From NCBI GenBank assembly GCA_964471535.1, contig CAYYHA010000016.1, positions 1 to 36,625 of the forward strand: a stretch of DNA of 36,625 nt. Direction: 5' to 3'. Positions within the stretch are counted from its first letter, which is position 1, and every line of letters begins with the position of its first letter. The notes under the pieces were generated by a model that was not told where the DNA came from, did no database searches, and worked only from the letters and a program-made list of their open reading frames with translations. This DNA is from CAYYHA01 sp964471535 (lineage in GTDB: Bacteria; Myxococcota; Myxococcia; SLRQ01). Below, one piece after another: positions 8,833 through 16,701 of the stretch. A program made the translations under genes and the position numbers.

Positions 8833-9453
8833 TCAGGCGTCCGCAGCGGGGTCGTGGTCGAAGCCGTACGCGATCTGACCGAGCACCGTCCAAAGGCCCT
8901 GCGCGGTGTGAAAGCGGAAGTGGTAGCGACCGAAGCTGACCACGCAGCGGTCGGGCACCACCACCGCACGCTTGGGCACCAGACGGTGGCCGTTGACGAA
9001 GGTGCCGTTGGTGGAGCCTGCGTCGGTCAGATAGTACTCGCTGCGGTCGGGCGACCAGGTGAAGTAGGCGTGGAACTTCGAAACCTTGGGATAGGGGAGC
9101 TGGATGTCGTTGTTCCGCGTGCGACCGACGCCGACGCGATCCTGAAAGACCCCGCCCGGCTTCTTCCGGACCGGCAGCACGGCGAGGTCCGGATCGGTGG
9201 ACAGGCCCACCGAGAGTTCCATTCGGGAGGCAAAGGGGTCGGTGAGTCCGGTCTTGAAGGTTCGCGGCCCCTGCTCGGCATCCTCGGGGCGGTGGAGCAG
9301 CACCGGGTCGGGATGCGCGCGGTAGAAGACCTCCTCCGACATCGTCTTCCGATCGCGTACGTAATCGGCGAGCCGGGCCGCCTGGGTCGGGGAGCTGCTC
9401 AAGGCGTGTTCATGGTACCGCCGCTTCGCGGGCGGGTGGAAGGCGCAGCCCAT
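8833..9453 (-). CDS. FHA-domain protein
   Basis: Up to 206 residues. The C-terminal half is a forkhead-associated domain: VGVGRTRNNDIQLPYPKVSK, HAYF and STNGTFVNGHRL give the conserved GR, S/H and N residues for phosphothreonine-peptide binding. The N-terminal half (ARLADYVRDRKTMSEEVFYR and following) is a helix typical of such myxobacterial proteins. The start is uncertain. The ATG at 9453 overlaps the end of the upstream MBL gene by 44 bp; a TTG near 9396 or the ATG at 9342 would shorten or remove the overlap. The gene lies head to tail after the secreted MBL gene and convergent with the aldolase. It is a phospho-signal reader whose partner cannot be read from the sequence. Confidence 0.8.
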   Translation of the reverse strand: MGCAFHPPAKRRYHEHALSSSPTQAARLADYVRDRKTMSEEVFYRAHPDPVLLHRPEDAEQGPRTFKTGLTDPFASRMELSVGLSTDPDLAVLPVRKKPGGVFQDRVGVGRTRNNDIQLPYPKVSKFHAYFTWSPDRSEYYLTDAGSTNGTFVNGHRLVPKRAVVVPDRCVVSFGRYHFRFHTAQGLWTVLGQIAYGFDHDPAADA

Positions 9454-10369
9454 CGAGGGCGGGCGTGGGGGAGACCCGGCCCGCTTCGACGTGGGGCCGC
9501 TGGCTGCCGGCCTCGGCTTTTCTCCCCGTGCGCTCGGTGGAGACCGTCAGTTTGCGGCCATCGGTGGTGATCGACACCGTGCCGTCGAGGTCGGTGCGGT
9601 AGATCTCGGCGCCGATCACCGCGAGGCGGCGCAGCGTCTGGGCTGCAGGGTGCCCGTAGCCGTTCTTGCCCACCGAGATCACGGCGATGCGAGGCTTCAC
9701 CCGGGCGAGGAAGGCAGGCGTGGAGGCATAGCGGGAGCCGTGGTGGGCCACCTTCAGGACCGTCGAGCGGAGGTCGTGCCGCTGCCGCAGCCGGGCCTCG
9801 GTGGGCTGCTCCGCATCTCCGGTGAAGAGCACCGACACCGCGCCGTACTCGAGTCGGGCCACGACCGAACACGCGTTGAGGTCGGAGCGGGTGCCGTGGA
9901 AGAGCGGCAGGGAAGGGGCGAGCAGGCGGAGCACCGCGCCCCCGCCGAGGCGGATCGTCTGGCCGGCGCGCGCGGTGTGCATCGGAACGCCCTTGCGGGC
10001 CAAGGCCTCGAGGGTGCGCCGGTAGAGGGCACTCGTGTGGGGCAGCCCCGGGTCGAGGTAGCGGCCGATGGGGACCTGGTCCAAGAGCTCGAGGACGCCG
10101 CCCACGTGGTCCGCGTGGGCGTGGCTGATGAGGACGAGGTCTAGGCGCTGGACGCCCCGCCGCCGCATCGCCGCCCGCACGATCTTCCCGGAACCCCGCG
10201 GCCCGGCATCGATGAGTACCGCCTTGCCGGTGGGGGAGACGATGAGCGCCGCGTCCCCCTGTCCCACGTCGAGGAAGTCCACCGACAGGGGGGCTGCGCC
10301 GGCCGCGCCGGCTGTGCCGGCGACGAGGAGCGTGACCGCGGTGAAGACGATCCGGAGGCGGGTCGGCAT
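9410..10369 (-). CDS. Secreted ComEC/Rec2-type metallo-beta-lactamase-fold hydrolase
   Basis: A 319-residue protein. An N-terminal signal peptide (charged start, hydrophobic 9-24, AGAA-type cleavage site before PLSVDF) directs it out of the cytoplasm. The mature part has the MBL signature FLDVGQGDA, HAHADH (H83, H85, D87, H88), FTGDAE (D185) and VAHHGSRYAST, then KNGYGHP, exactly the set found in the C-terminal domain of the DNA-uptake protein ComEC. The ComEC membrane domain is absent. MBL domains of this kind are thought to act as nucleases; a periplasmic or extracellular nuclease is the best inference, with a phosphodiesterase or other hydrolase as the alternative. The start at 10369 was chosen for the signal peptide; upstream extension codes for low-quality sequence. 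It is divergent from deoC, with 94 bp between the starts. Confidence 0.85.
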   Translation of the reverse strand: MPTRLRIVFTAVTLLVAGTAGAAGAAPLSVDFLDVGQGDAALIVSPTGKAVLIDAGPRGSGKIVRAAMRRRGVQRLDLVLISHAHADHVGGVLELLDQVPIGRYLDPGLPHTSALYRRTLEALARKGVPMHTARAGQTIRLGGGAVLRLLAPSLPLFHGTRSDLNACSVVARLEYGAVSVLFTGDAEQPTEARLRQRHDLRSTVLKVAHHGSRYASTPAFLARVKPRIAVISVGKNGYGHPAAQTLRRLAVIGAEIYRTDLDGTVSITTDGRKLTVSTERTGRKAEAGSQRPHVEAGRVSPTPALDGLRLPPAREAAVP

Positions 10370-10426
10370 GGCCCCATGGGTATCACATCGGGTCCGCGCC
10401 GCCCCGCCGCGCCCCCTGCCTCGGCC

Positions 10427-10456
10427 TTGACGCCTCTGCCGGCCGCTGCCTACAAG
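10427..10456 (+). promoter_or_regulatory. Predicted sigma70-type promoter of deoC
   Basis: TTGACG (10427-10432), an 18-bp spacer and TACAAG (10451-10456). The -10 ends 7 bp before the deoC ATG and no Shine-Dalgarno is present, so transcription probably starts at or next to the A of the ATG (a leaderless mRNA). It lies in the 94-bp divergent region shared with the MBL gene. Confidence 0.65.
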
Positions 10457-10463
10457 CGGCCCC

Positions 10464-11348
10464 ATGGGCAAGTCCCCCGAGATCGACCGCCTCGTAGACG
10501 AGGTGACGCAGGCGGTGAAGGCCCGCCTCCGGGTGCTGCAGGCGGCGCCCGGCGAGTGTACGGCCACCCGCGAGGAGTGCACCGGCGAGGGGCGCTGCGC
10601 GGTCCGGAAGCAGCGGGTGATTGCGGCCATGCAGGACCTCGGCGCGACGCGCTTCTCCTCCGCCCCCGGGGTGGGGCAGCCGGCGGACAGCATCGCTCCC
10701 TACATCGACCACACCCTCCTCAAGCCGGACGCCACCCGCGAGGAGCTGAAGGCGGTGTGCGAGGAGGCGAAGAAGTACGGCTTCTACTCGGTCTGCGTGA
10801 ACTCGGCCAACGTGCCCTACGTGGCGCGCTGTCTCGCCGGAAGCCGCGTGCGCCCCATCGCCGTGGTCGGTTTCCCCCTGGGGGCCGTCTCACCGGCGGC
10901 CAAGGCCTTCGAAGCCCGCGAGGCGGTTCGTAATGGCGCCAAAGAGATCGACATGGTGATCAACATCGGCGCGCTGAAGAGCCGCGACTACCGGCTCGTC
11001 TTCGACGACATCAAGGGCGTCGTGGAGGCGGCCAAGCCGTATCCGGTGAAGGTGATCCTCGAGACCTCCATGCTCGATCACGACGAGAAGGTCGCAGGCT
11101 GCGTCCTCGCGAAGGCAGCAGGGGCCCACTATGTGAAGACCTCCACCGGCTTCGGGAAGGGGGGAGCGACGGTGGAGGATGTGGCCCTGATGCGGAAGAT
11201 CGTGGGTCCGGAGATGGGTGTGAAGGCCTCGGGCGGCGTGCGTTCCGCCGAGGACGCCCGGGCCATGTTCAAGGCGGGGGCCGACCGCATCGGCGCCTCG
11301 GCCTCGGTGGCCATCGTGACCGGCAAGAAGGGCTCGAAGGGCTACTGA
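10464..11348 (+). CDS. deoC: Deoxyribose-phosphate aldolase with N-terminal encapsulation-peptide-like extension
   Basis: A 294-residue class I aldolase that cleaves 2-deoxyribose 5-phosphate to glyceraldehyde 3-phosphate and acetaldehyde. The DERA barrel spans about 75-290: IDHTLLKPDAT, KEIDMVINIGALKS (D163), HYVKTSTGFGKGGAT (Schiff-base K225) and VKASGGVR (K254). Common DeoC proteins are about 220-260 residues. The extra 70 N-terminal residues hold an amphipathic helix, SPEIDRLVDEVTQAVKARL (4-22), then a segment with three cysteines (C32, C39, C45). The helix shares LxxE(V/I)TxxVxARL with the C-terminus of the class II aldolase at 7909-8766. An N-terminal helix plus linker is a known way of loading cargo into bacterial microcompartments. 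The gene stands alone in its direction, with its own promoter. Confidence 0.93.
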   Translation: MGKSPEIDRLVDEVTQAVKARLRVLQAAPGECTATREECTGEGRCAVRKQRVIAAMQDLGATRFSSAPGVGQPADSIAPYIDHTLLKPDATREELKAVCEEAKKYGFYSVCVNSANVPYVARCLAGSRVRPIAVVGFPLGAVSPAAKAFEAREAVRNGAKEIDMVINIGALKSRDYRLVFDDIKGVVEAAKPYPVKVILETSMLDHDEKVAGCVLAKAAGAHYVKTSTGFGKGGATVEDVALMRKIVGPEMGVKASGGVRSAEDARAMFKAGADRIGASASVAIVTGKKGSKGY

Positions 11349-11419
11349 CGCGCAGGGTGGCGCAGCGCGCCCGTCGGGCGCTGGTGCCGCGCACCGGGCT
11401 TCGCACTCCCCTCGCTCCT

Positions 11420-12475
11420 TCAGGTGCCGAGGTGGGCCAGCACCCAATGCACCTCCGAGGCCCAGCGGCCCTCGGGCGCCAGCTCGAGGTAGCGCTCGTA
11501 GTGCTCGGAGGCGCGGTCCGGGCGATCGGCGACCTGATCGAGGAAGCCCATGAGCAGGTGGGCCTCGGCGTGGGTGGGGTCGAGGCGAAGGCTCCGGGAG
11601 AGGTGGCGCCGGGCCGCGCCCATGCGGCCGAGCTCGTGGGCGGCGAGGGCGGCGCCGAAGTGGGCGCTTGCGTCTCGCGGGGCGAGACGGATCGCGTGCC
11701 GGTAGGCGGCGAGGGCGGCCGCATAACGACCGGCGTCGAAGGCGCGGGCCCCCGTGGCGAGGGCGCGGGCGAGCGCGCGTGGCGCACCGGCGTGGCGAGG
11801 CCGTCGCGGGGCGCGCAGGTGGACGGTGCGCGCCGGTGCCGGCAGGAGTTCCGGCACCGCGAGCACGGGCGGGGGCACGGCCGCTGGGGCCCGGGCGGTG
11901 GGATCGGCGGACGGCGCAGGCGCCGCGTCTGGCGCCCGGGCCGGCGCGCCTGCGCGGTCGGGAGGCGACGCGGCGCCCGCCTCCCGTCCAAGCGCCAGGG
12001 CGCTCAACGCCAGGGCCAGGAGGCTGGCCGCGAGGGCGATGGCCGGGGCTCGGCGACGAAGGAGACGCGCCAGCCGAGCACCGGCCGGAAGGATCTCCGG
12101 GTCGGCCAACGAAACCTCGCGGGCCGGTGCCACAGCGGGCGCGTCGAACGATGAAGGCGTTGGGGCACGACGCGGCGCCGCCGCGCGGGCGTCGAGCCAG
12201 CTCTCCCGAAGTTCCTGCTCCACCCGGAGGAGGTCGGGCGGCACGTGGACCGTCTCGGCGTCGGCTTCCTCGTAGGCAAGTGCTTCGGGGAAGAAGACGT
12301 CCTCGAGGGTGTCCTCTTCCTCCCAGCCGAGGGAAGGCGCGGGAGCGGCGCCTAGCCCGCGCCGCTCGGGGGGCAGCAGGAACGGCTCGGCGGGCGTGGG
12401 TGCGGGCGGGCGCGCCGCGTCCGCTGGCGGCTCGAGGAACTCGGCAAAATCGACGATCTGGGCGCTGCGGGACAT
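11420..12475 (-). CDS. Membrane-anchored protein with C-terminal TPR repeats
   Basis: A 351-residue protein starting MSRSAQIVDFAEFLEPP. Its N-terminal half (to about 145) is acidic and Pro/Ala-rich and would be cytoplasmic. A hydrophobic segment follows (APAIALAASLLALALSALAL, about residues 147-166), then an Ala/Pro-rich linker and, from about residue 235, three TPR units (FDAGRYAAALAAYRHAIRLA, GRMGAARRHLSRSLRLDP, and a final YERYLELAPEG). The TPR part would lie in the periplasm if the segment spans the membrane. Convergent with deoC (71 bp between the ends) and divergent from deoA. No specific function can be assigned. Its position between the two deoxynucleoside gene groups may be incidental. 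Confidence 0.75.
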   Translation of the reverse strand: MSRSAQIVDFAEFLEPPADAARPPAPTPAEPFLLPPERRGLGAAPAPSLGWEEEDTLEDVFFPEALAYEEADAETVHVPPDLLRVEQELRESWLDARAAAPRRAPTPSSFDAPAVAPAREVSLADPEILPAGARLARLLRRRAPAIALAASLLALALSALALGREAGAASPPDRAGAPARAPDAAPAPSADPTARAPAAVPPPVLAVPELLPAPARTVHLRAPRRPRHAGAPRALARALATGARAFDAGRYAAALAAYRHAIRLAPRDASAHFGAALAAHELGRMGAARRHLSRSLRLDPTHAEAHLLMGFLDQVADRPDRASEHYERYLELAPEGRWASEVHWVLAHLGT

Positions 12476-12619
12476 CGTAGGACCGCATGGAGCAAGGCGC
12501 GTGCCCGCCATGTGTCCCCTAGAGCGGCCCCGGAACGGCAGGCGGGCCGGGTCACCCCGCGGTTGGGGGTCGGCGGGCACCCGGCGGGCCGACCGCGGGG
12601 GCCCGGTGCCTGCGCCGCC

Positions 12620-12648
12620 TTGAGCGTCCCCAATGCGGGTGGTACATC
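12620..12648 (+). promoter_or_regulatory. Predicted promoter of the deoA-CNT-punA operon
   Basis: TTGAGC (12620-12625), a 17-bp spacer and TACATC (12643-12648). The -10 ends 10 bp before the ATG at 12659 and no Shine-Dalgarno is visible, so the leader would be only a few bases. It lies in the 183-bp region divergent from the TPR gene. Confidence 0.55.
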
Positions 12649-12658
12649 CCCAGGCTTC

Positions 12659-13984
12659 ATGCGGGCCGTCGACATCATCCGGCACAAGCGGGACGGCGAG
12701 GTTCTGAGCGAGTCGGAGATCGCGACCTTCATCGCCGGCTACACCGACGGGCGGATCCCCGACTACCAGGCGGCGGCCCTGGCGATGGCCATCTACTTCC
12801 GTGGGCTCTCGCCCGCCGAACTCGCCGCATGGACCGACGCCATGCTCCACTCGGGGGAGGTCCTCGACCTCTCGGAGATTCCCGGCCCCAAGGTGGACAA
12901 GCATTCCACCGGCGGTGTGGGAGACAAGGTGAGCCTCTGTCTCGCGCCAATCGTCGCGGCCTGTGGGGTCCGGGTGCCCATGGTGAGTGGGCGTGGGCTC
13001 GGCCACACGGGCGGCACGCTGGACAAGCTCGAAGCCATCCCTGGCTTCCGGGTCGACCTTTCGGTGGAGGCCTTCCGGCGGCAGGTGCGGGAGCTGGGCG
13101 TGTGCCTCATCGGCCAGACCGAGTCGATCGCGCCCGCAGACAAGAAGCTCTATGCGCTGCGCGACGTCACCGCGACGGTCGAGAGCATCCCCCTCATCGC
13201 CTCTTCGATCCTTTCGAAAAAGCTCGCCGAGGGGATCGACGGCCTGGTGCTGGACGTGAAGGTGGGGCGCGGCGCGTTCATGAAGACCCGTGAGGACGCA
13301 CGTCGCCTCGCCGAGACCATGGTGCGCCTGGGGACCGATCTCGGCGTGCGGGTCGTGGCGCTGCTCACCGACATGGAGCAGCCGCTCGGCTGGGCGGTGG
13401 GCAACGCCCTGGAGACGGCCGAGGCGCTCGATGTGCTCGACGGCGGAGGCCCGCCGGACCTCGTGGAGCTCACCCTCGACCTGGCGGCCGAGATGTTGCT
13501 GCTCGGTGGGGTGGCAACAGCTCGGGAGGAGGCCCTCGCGAGGGCGCGTGAGGCGATCGCCTCCGGCGCGGCGCGGGAGTGCATGCGACGACTCATCGCC
13601 GCACAGGGGGGTGACGCTCGGGTGATCGACGATCGCAGCGTGATGGCGGCCGCGCCGGTGCGCTTCGAGGTGTCAGCGGAGCGGGATGGCTACGTGGCGG
13701 CCCTCGATGCGGAACGCATCGGGCGCACCGCGATGGAGCTGGGGGCAGGCCGGGCGCGGAAGGAAGACCCCGTCGATCCCGCGGTGGGCCTGGTGCTGAA
13801 GCGGAAGGTGGGGGATGCGGTCGCCGCTGGGGAGACCCTGTGTGTCGTCCATGCGCCGGAGCAGGTGGATCGGGAGGCAGTCGCTGCAGCGGTGCGGGAG
13901 GCCTATGCCGTCCGCGAGGCGGCGCCACCGCCGCGCCCCCTCATCCTCGAACGGGTTCGAGAGGACGGGACGGAGAGTTCGTGA
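12659..13984 (+). CDS. deoA: Thymidine / pyrimidine-nucleoside phosphorylase
   Basis: A 441-residue enzyme that splits (deoxy)pyrimidine nucleosides with phosphate to base and (deoxy)ribose 1-phosphate. It has the full family signature: KHSTGGVGDKVSLCLAP (phosphate site), SGRGLGHTGGTLDKLE, the central ALRDVTATVES and SSILSKKLAEG, and the C-terminal PYNP domain (about 345-430). The length matches the DeoA/Pdp family. Sequence alone does not separate the thymidine-specific enzyme from the broad one. The start at 12659 is where homology begins (MRAVDIIRHKRDG) and sits 10 bp from the predicted -10. Its TGA overlaps the ATG of the transporter gene (TGATG at 13982-13986), so the operon is translationally coupled. 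Confidence 0.93.
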   Translation: MRAVDIIRHKRDGEVLSESEIATFIAGYTDGRIPDYQAAALAMAIYFRGLSPAELAAWTDAMLHSGEVLDLSEIPGPKVDKHSTGGVGDKVSLCLAPIVAACGVRVPMVSGRGLGHTGGTLDKLEAIPGFRVDLSVEAFRRQVRELGVCLIGQTESIAPADKKLYALRDVTATVESIPLIASSILSKKLAEGIDGLVLDVKVGRGAFMKTREDARRLAETMVRLGTDLGVRVVALLTDMEQPLGWAVGNALETAEALDVLDGGGPPDLVELTLDLAAEMLLLGGVATAREEALARAREAIASGAARECMRRLIAAQGGDARVIDDRSVMAAAPVRFEVSAERDGYVAALDAERIGRTAMELGAGRARKEDPVDPAVGLVLKRKVGDAVAAGETLCVVHAPEQVDREAVAAAVREAYAVREAAPPPRPLILERVREDGTESS

Positions 13985-15739
13985 TGCGAAGGGCTGTGTC
14001 CGCTTGGGGAACGGGGGTCGTAGCTGTCTGGCTGTGCCTGATGATCGTGGGCGCGTGGGCGCCTGCGTCCGCCGATCCGGCGACACCGGGAGCGGCCGCG
14101 GAAGCGCCCGCGCCCGCCAAGGCGCCGCCGCCCGCGGCCACCCCCGCAGAGGCATCGGCCGGGGCAGGGCCCGAGACCGAGGCATCGGGTGCGGCACGGG
14201 AGGCCGAGGCCCCGGCAGGCGAGGCGGAGACCGAGGTCTTTCCCCCCGTCGAGGAGGGCGGCGGCGCGCCGCAGGCCACCGTCGAGACCGACAGCGATGG
14301 GGCCATGCGCCTGAGCAGCCTGAAGGAGGGGGTGGAGGCCAACACCTGGTGGCAGCGGCTCCTCTCCTTCGTTGGCCTCCTGGTGATGATGGTGCTCGCC
14401 TGGGTGCTGGGCGTGAACCGCAAGCAGATTCCCTTTCGCGTGATCGGTTGGGGCGTCGGGCTGCAGATCCTCTTCGGGCTCTTCATCCTGAAGACCGACG
14501 TGGGCAAATCGATCTTCGCCTCCCTCAACGACGTCGTCTCGCGCCTGCTCGACTTCACCAACGACGGCTCGCGATTCATCTTTGGGAAGTATCTGGACAT
14601 GGAGTTCAGCTTTGCGCTGAACGTGCTGCCGACGATCATCTTCTTCAGCTCGCTGATGACGGTGCTCTACCACCTGGGGATCATGCAGCTGGTGGTGAAG
14701 GGCTTCGCGTGGGTGATGCAGCGGACGATGGGGACCTCCGGCTCGGAGACCCTGTCGGCGGCGGCGAATATCTTCGTGGGCCAGACCGAAGCCCNNNNNN
14801 NNNNCCCCGCTCGTGGTGAAGCCGTTCATCGAGACCATGACGCGCTCCGAGCTGATGGCGATCATGACGGGAGGCTTCGCTACCGTGGCGGGCGGTGTGA
14901 TGGCCGCCTACGTCGGCATGCTGCAAGAGGTGTTCAGCGACATCGCCGGGCACCTGATCGCGGCGAGCGTCATGAGCGCTCCGGCGGCGCTCGTCATCGC
15001 GAAGATCATGGTACCGGAGACGGAAGAGTCGGTGACGGCCGGGGACCTGAAGCTCGAGGTGGAGCACCCGGATGCCAATGTCATCGATGCGGCGGCGCGC
15101 GGTGCGGGCGAGGGGCTGAAGCTGGCGCTCAACGTCGGCGCGATGCTCCTCGCCTTCTTGGCGCTCGTGGCGATGCTCAACTACCTGCTCGGCCTGCCCG
15201 CGCTCTACCACAACGAAGCGGCGTGGGCGAAGGCCGCGGCGGCCCTGGGCAAGGCCGGCCTACCCCTCCCCGACGGCTGCGACGCGCCCACAGGAGCGGC
15301 GGCGCTGCAGAAATGTATCGATGCGGCCGTGGCGACCGGGCACGCCGGCGGCCTCGAGGCGTGGACGCCGCTGTCGATGGAACGCATCCTCGGATGGATC
15401 TTCTGGCCCATCGCCTTCATCATGGGCGTGCCCACCAAGGACTGCACCGTGGTGGCCCAGCTCCTCGGTGAGAAGATGGTGCTCAACGAGTTCGTCGCCT
15501 ACTTGCACCTCGGGGAGATCCTTCGGAGCGGCACCGCGCTCTCGTATCGATCCGTCGTGATCGCAACCTACGCGCTCTGTGGATTTGCAAACTTCGGGTC
15601 CATCGCCATTCAGATCGGCGGGATCAGCGGGATCGCGCCCTCTCGCCGCCACGATCTCGCGCGCCTCGGTCTACGTGCGATGATTGCCGGGAGCCTCGCG
15701 GCATTCATGACCGCAACCGTCGCAGGAATGCTGCTATGA
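13984..15739 (+). CDS. nupC: CNT-family concentrative nucleoside transporter with secreted-type N-terminal extension; interrupted by an N gap
   Basis: About 581 residues once the ten Ns at 14795-14804 are removed. The core (about 118 to the end) is a CNT transporter (ion-driven nucleoside uptake) with the signature GQTEA at the gap, PLVVKPF after it, MTGGFATVAGGVMAAYVG, and EKMVLNEFVAYLHL. The frame before the gap (starting 13984) and after it differ as written, but removing the Ns gives 1,746 bp, a multiple of three. A three-base overlap of the flanking C runs would restore the usual GQTEAPLVVKPF. I read it as intact and mis-scaffolded. The first 118 residues are unusual: a signal-peptide-like start, then about 75 residues rich in Ala, Pro and Glu. 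Bacterial CNTs are usually near 400 residues without such a part. The stop overlaps the punA start (ATGA). Confidence 0.88.
14795..14804. other. Assembly gap (10 N) inside the CNT transporter gene
   Basis: Ten Ns between flanks ending gccc and starting cccc. Joining the flanks with zero or minus three bases restores one frame through a conserved motif, so the Ns probably represent no missing sequence. Confidence 0.9.
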
Positions 15740-16581
15740 GCATCGCCCCCAACGCCGACCTGGCCCAGATCGACGAGGCCGCTGACGCCCTGCGCGCACT
15801 CGGCGGGCCTCCTCCGGAGATCGGCGTGGTCCTCGGTTCGGGGCTCGGCGCCTTTGCGGACGCACTCGAGGCGCCGCGGGCAGTGCCCTACGCGGACCTA
15901 CCTCACTTTCCCGTCAGCGGCGTGGAGGGGCACGCCGGCCGCTTCGTACTCGGGCGCTGCGGCGGCGTGCCGGTGGCGGTGATGCAGGGACGGGTCCATG
16001 CCTACGAGGGCTGGTCGATGCAGGAGGTCGCCTTCGGGGTGCGGGTGATCGGCCGGCTCGGGGCGAAGGGACTCATCGTGACCAACGCTGCCGGCGGCAT
16101 CCATCACGATCTCGTGCCCGGCGACCTGATGCGGATCACCGACCACATCAACATGACGGGACGCTCGCCCCTGACCGGCCGCAACGTGGATGCACTCGGG
16201 CCTCGCTTCCCCGACATGAGCGAAGCCTACGACCGGCGCCTCTCCGAGCTGCTCGAGCGTGTCGCCGCCGACGAGCGCCTCGCACTCCGGCGCGGGGTCT
16301 ACGCCTGCATGCCGGGGCCGGCCTACGAAACTCCGGCGGAGATCCGCATGCTCCGCACCCTCGGCGCCGATGCGGTGGGGATGAGCACGGTGCCGGAGGT
16401 GCTCGCGGCGCGGCACATGGGCCTGCGGGTGGTGGGGGTCTCGGTGATCACCAACCTGGCCGCGGGGCTCTCCGGCGGGACGCTCTCCCACGAGGAGGTG
16501 AAGGAGACCGCCGATGCGGTGCGTGCGCGCTTCGTCGAGCTGTTGCAGCGCTTCCTGCCCGAGATGGCGGCGGCGCTGTGA
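15736..16581 (+). CDS. punA: Purine-nucleoside phosphorylase, trimeric (PNP/MTAP family)
   Basis: A 281-residue enzyme that phosphorolyses purine (deoxy)nucleosides to base and (deoxy)ribose 1-phosphate. Conserved elements: VVLGSGLGAF, VEGHAGRFVLG, GRVHAYEGWSMQEV, TNAAGGI, PGPAYETPAEIRMLR and MSTVPEVLAARH with VSVITNLAAGLS. The Asn in VITN is the residue that favours 6-oxopurines (guanine, hypoxanthine) in the trimeric family. The length is typical (270-290). It is the last gene of a three-gene coupled operon (phosphorylase, transporter, phosphorylase) that covers uptake and phosphorolysis of both nucleoside classes. Phosphopentomutase (deoB), needed to connect to DeoC, is not in the window. 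Confidence 0.93.
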   Translation: MSIAPNADLAQIDEAADALRALGGPPPEIGVVLGSGLGAFADALEAPRAVPYADLPHFPVSGVEGHAGRFVLGRCGGVPVAVMQGRVHAYEGWSMQEVAFGVRVIGRLGAKGLIVTNAAGGIHHDLVPGDLMRITDHINMTGRSPLTGRNVDALGPRFPDMSEAYDRRLSELLERVAADERLALRRGVYACMPGPAYETPAEIRMLRTLGADAVGMSTVPEVLAARHMGLRVVGVSVITNLAAGLSGGTLSHEEVKETADAVRARFVELLQRFLPEMAAAL

Positions 16582-16617
16582 CGGGCCGGCGGTGCGGTGA
16601 CAGGCCCGCGGCCGGTC

Positions 16618-16686
16618 GCATGGCGGGGAACCCGCGGCCGGCATTGCGGGGAACCCGCGGGCGGCATTGCGGGGAACCCGCGGGCG
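16618..16686. repeat. Three tandem 23-bp GC-rich repeats
   Basis: Three head-to-tail copies with period 23: 16618-16640, 16641-16663 and 16664-16686. Copies 2 and 3 are identical (gcattgcggggaacccgcgg plus gcg); copy 1 differs at two positions. Each unit holds a small palindrome GCGGG-gaa-CCCGC. The array lies in the 120-bp region between the convergent ends of punA and rpmE and could act as a transcription barrier or be a simple duplication. No T-run follows on either strand. Confidence 0.9.
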
Positions 16687-16701
16687 GGGGGCCGTGGGCG
16701 C

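Noticed and set aside
16618..16686. Possible CRISPR array
   Set aside because: The units are directly adjacent with no spacers, only three copies exist, and no cas gene is present.
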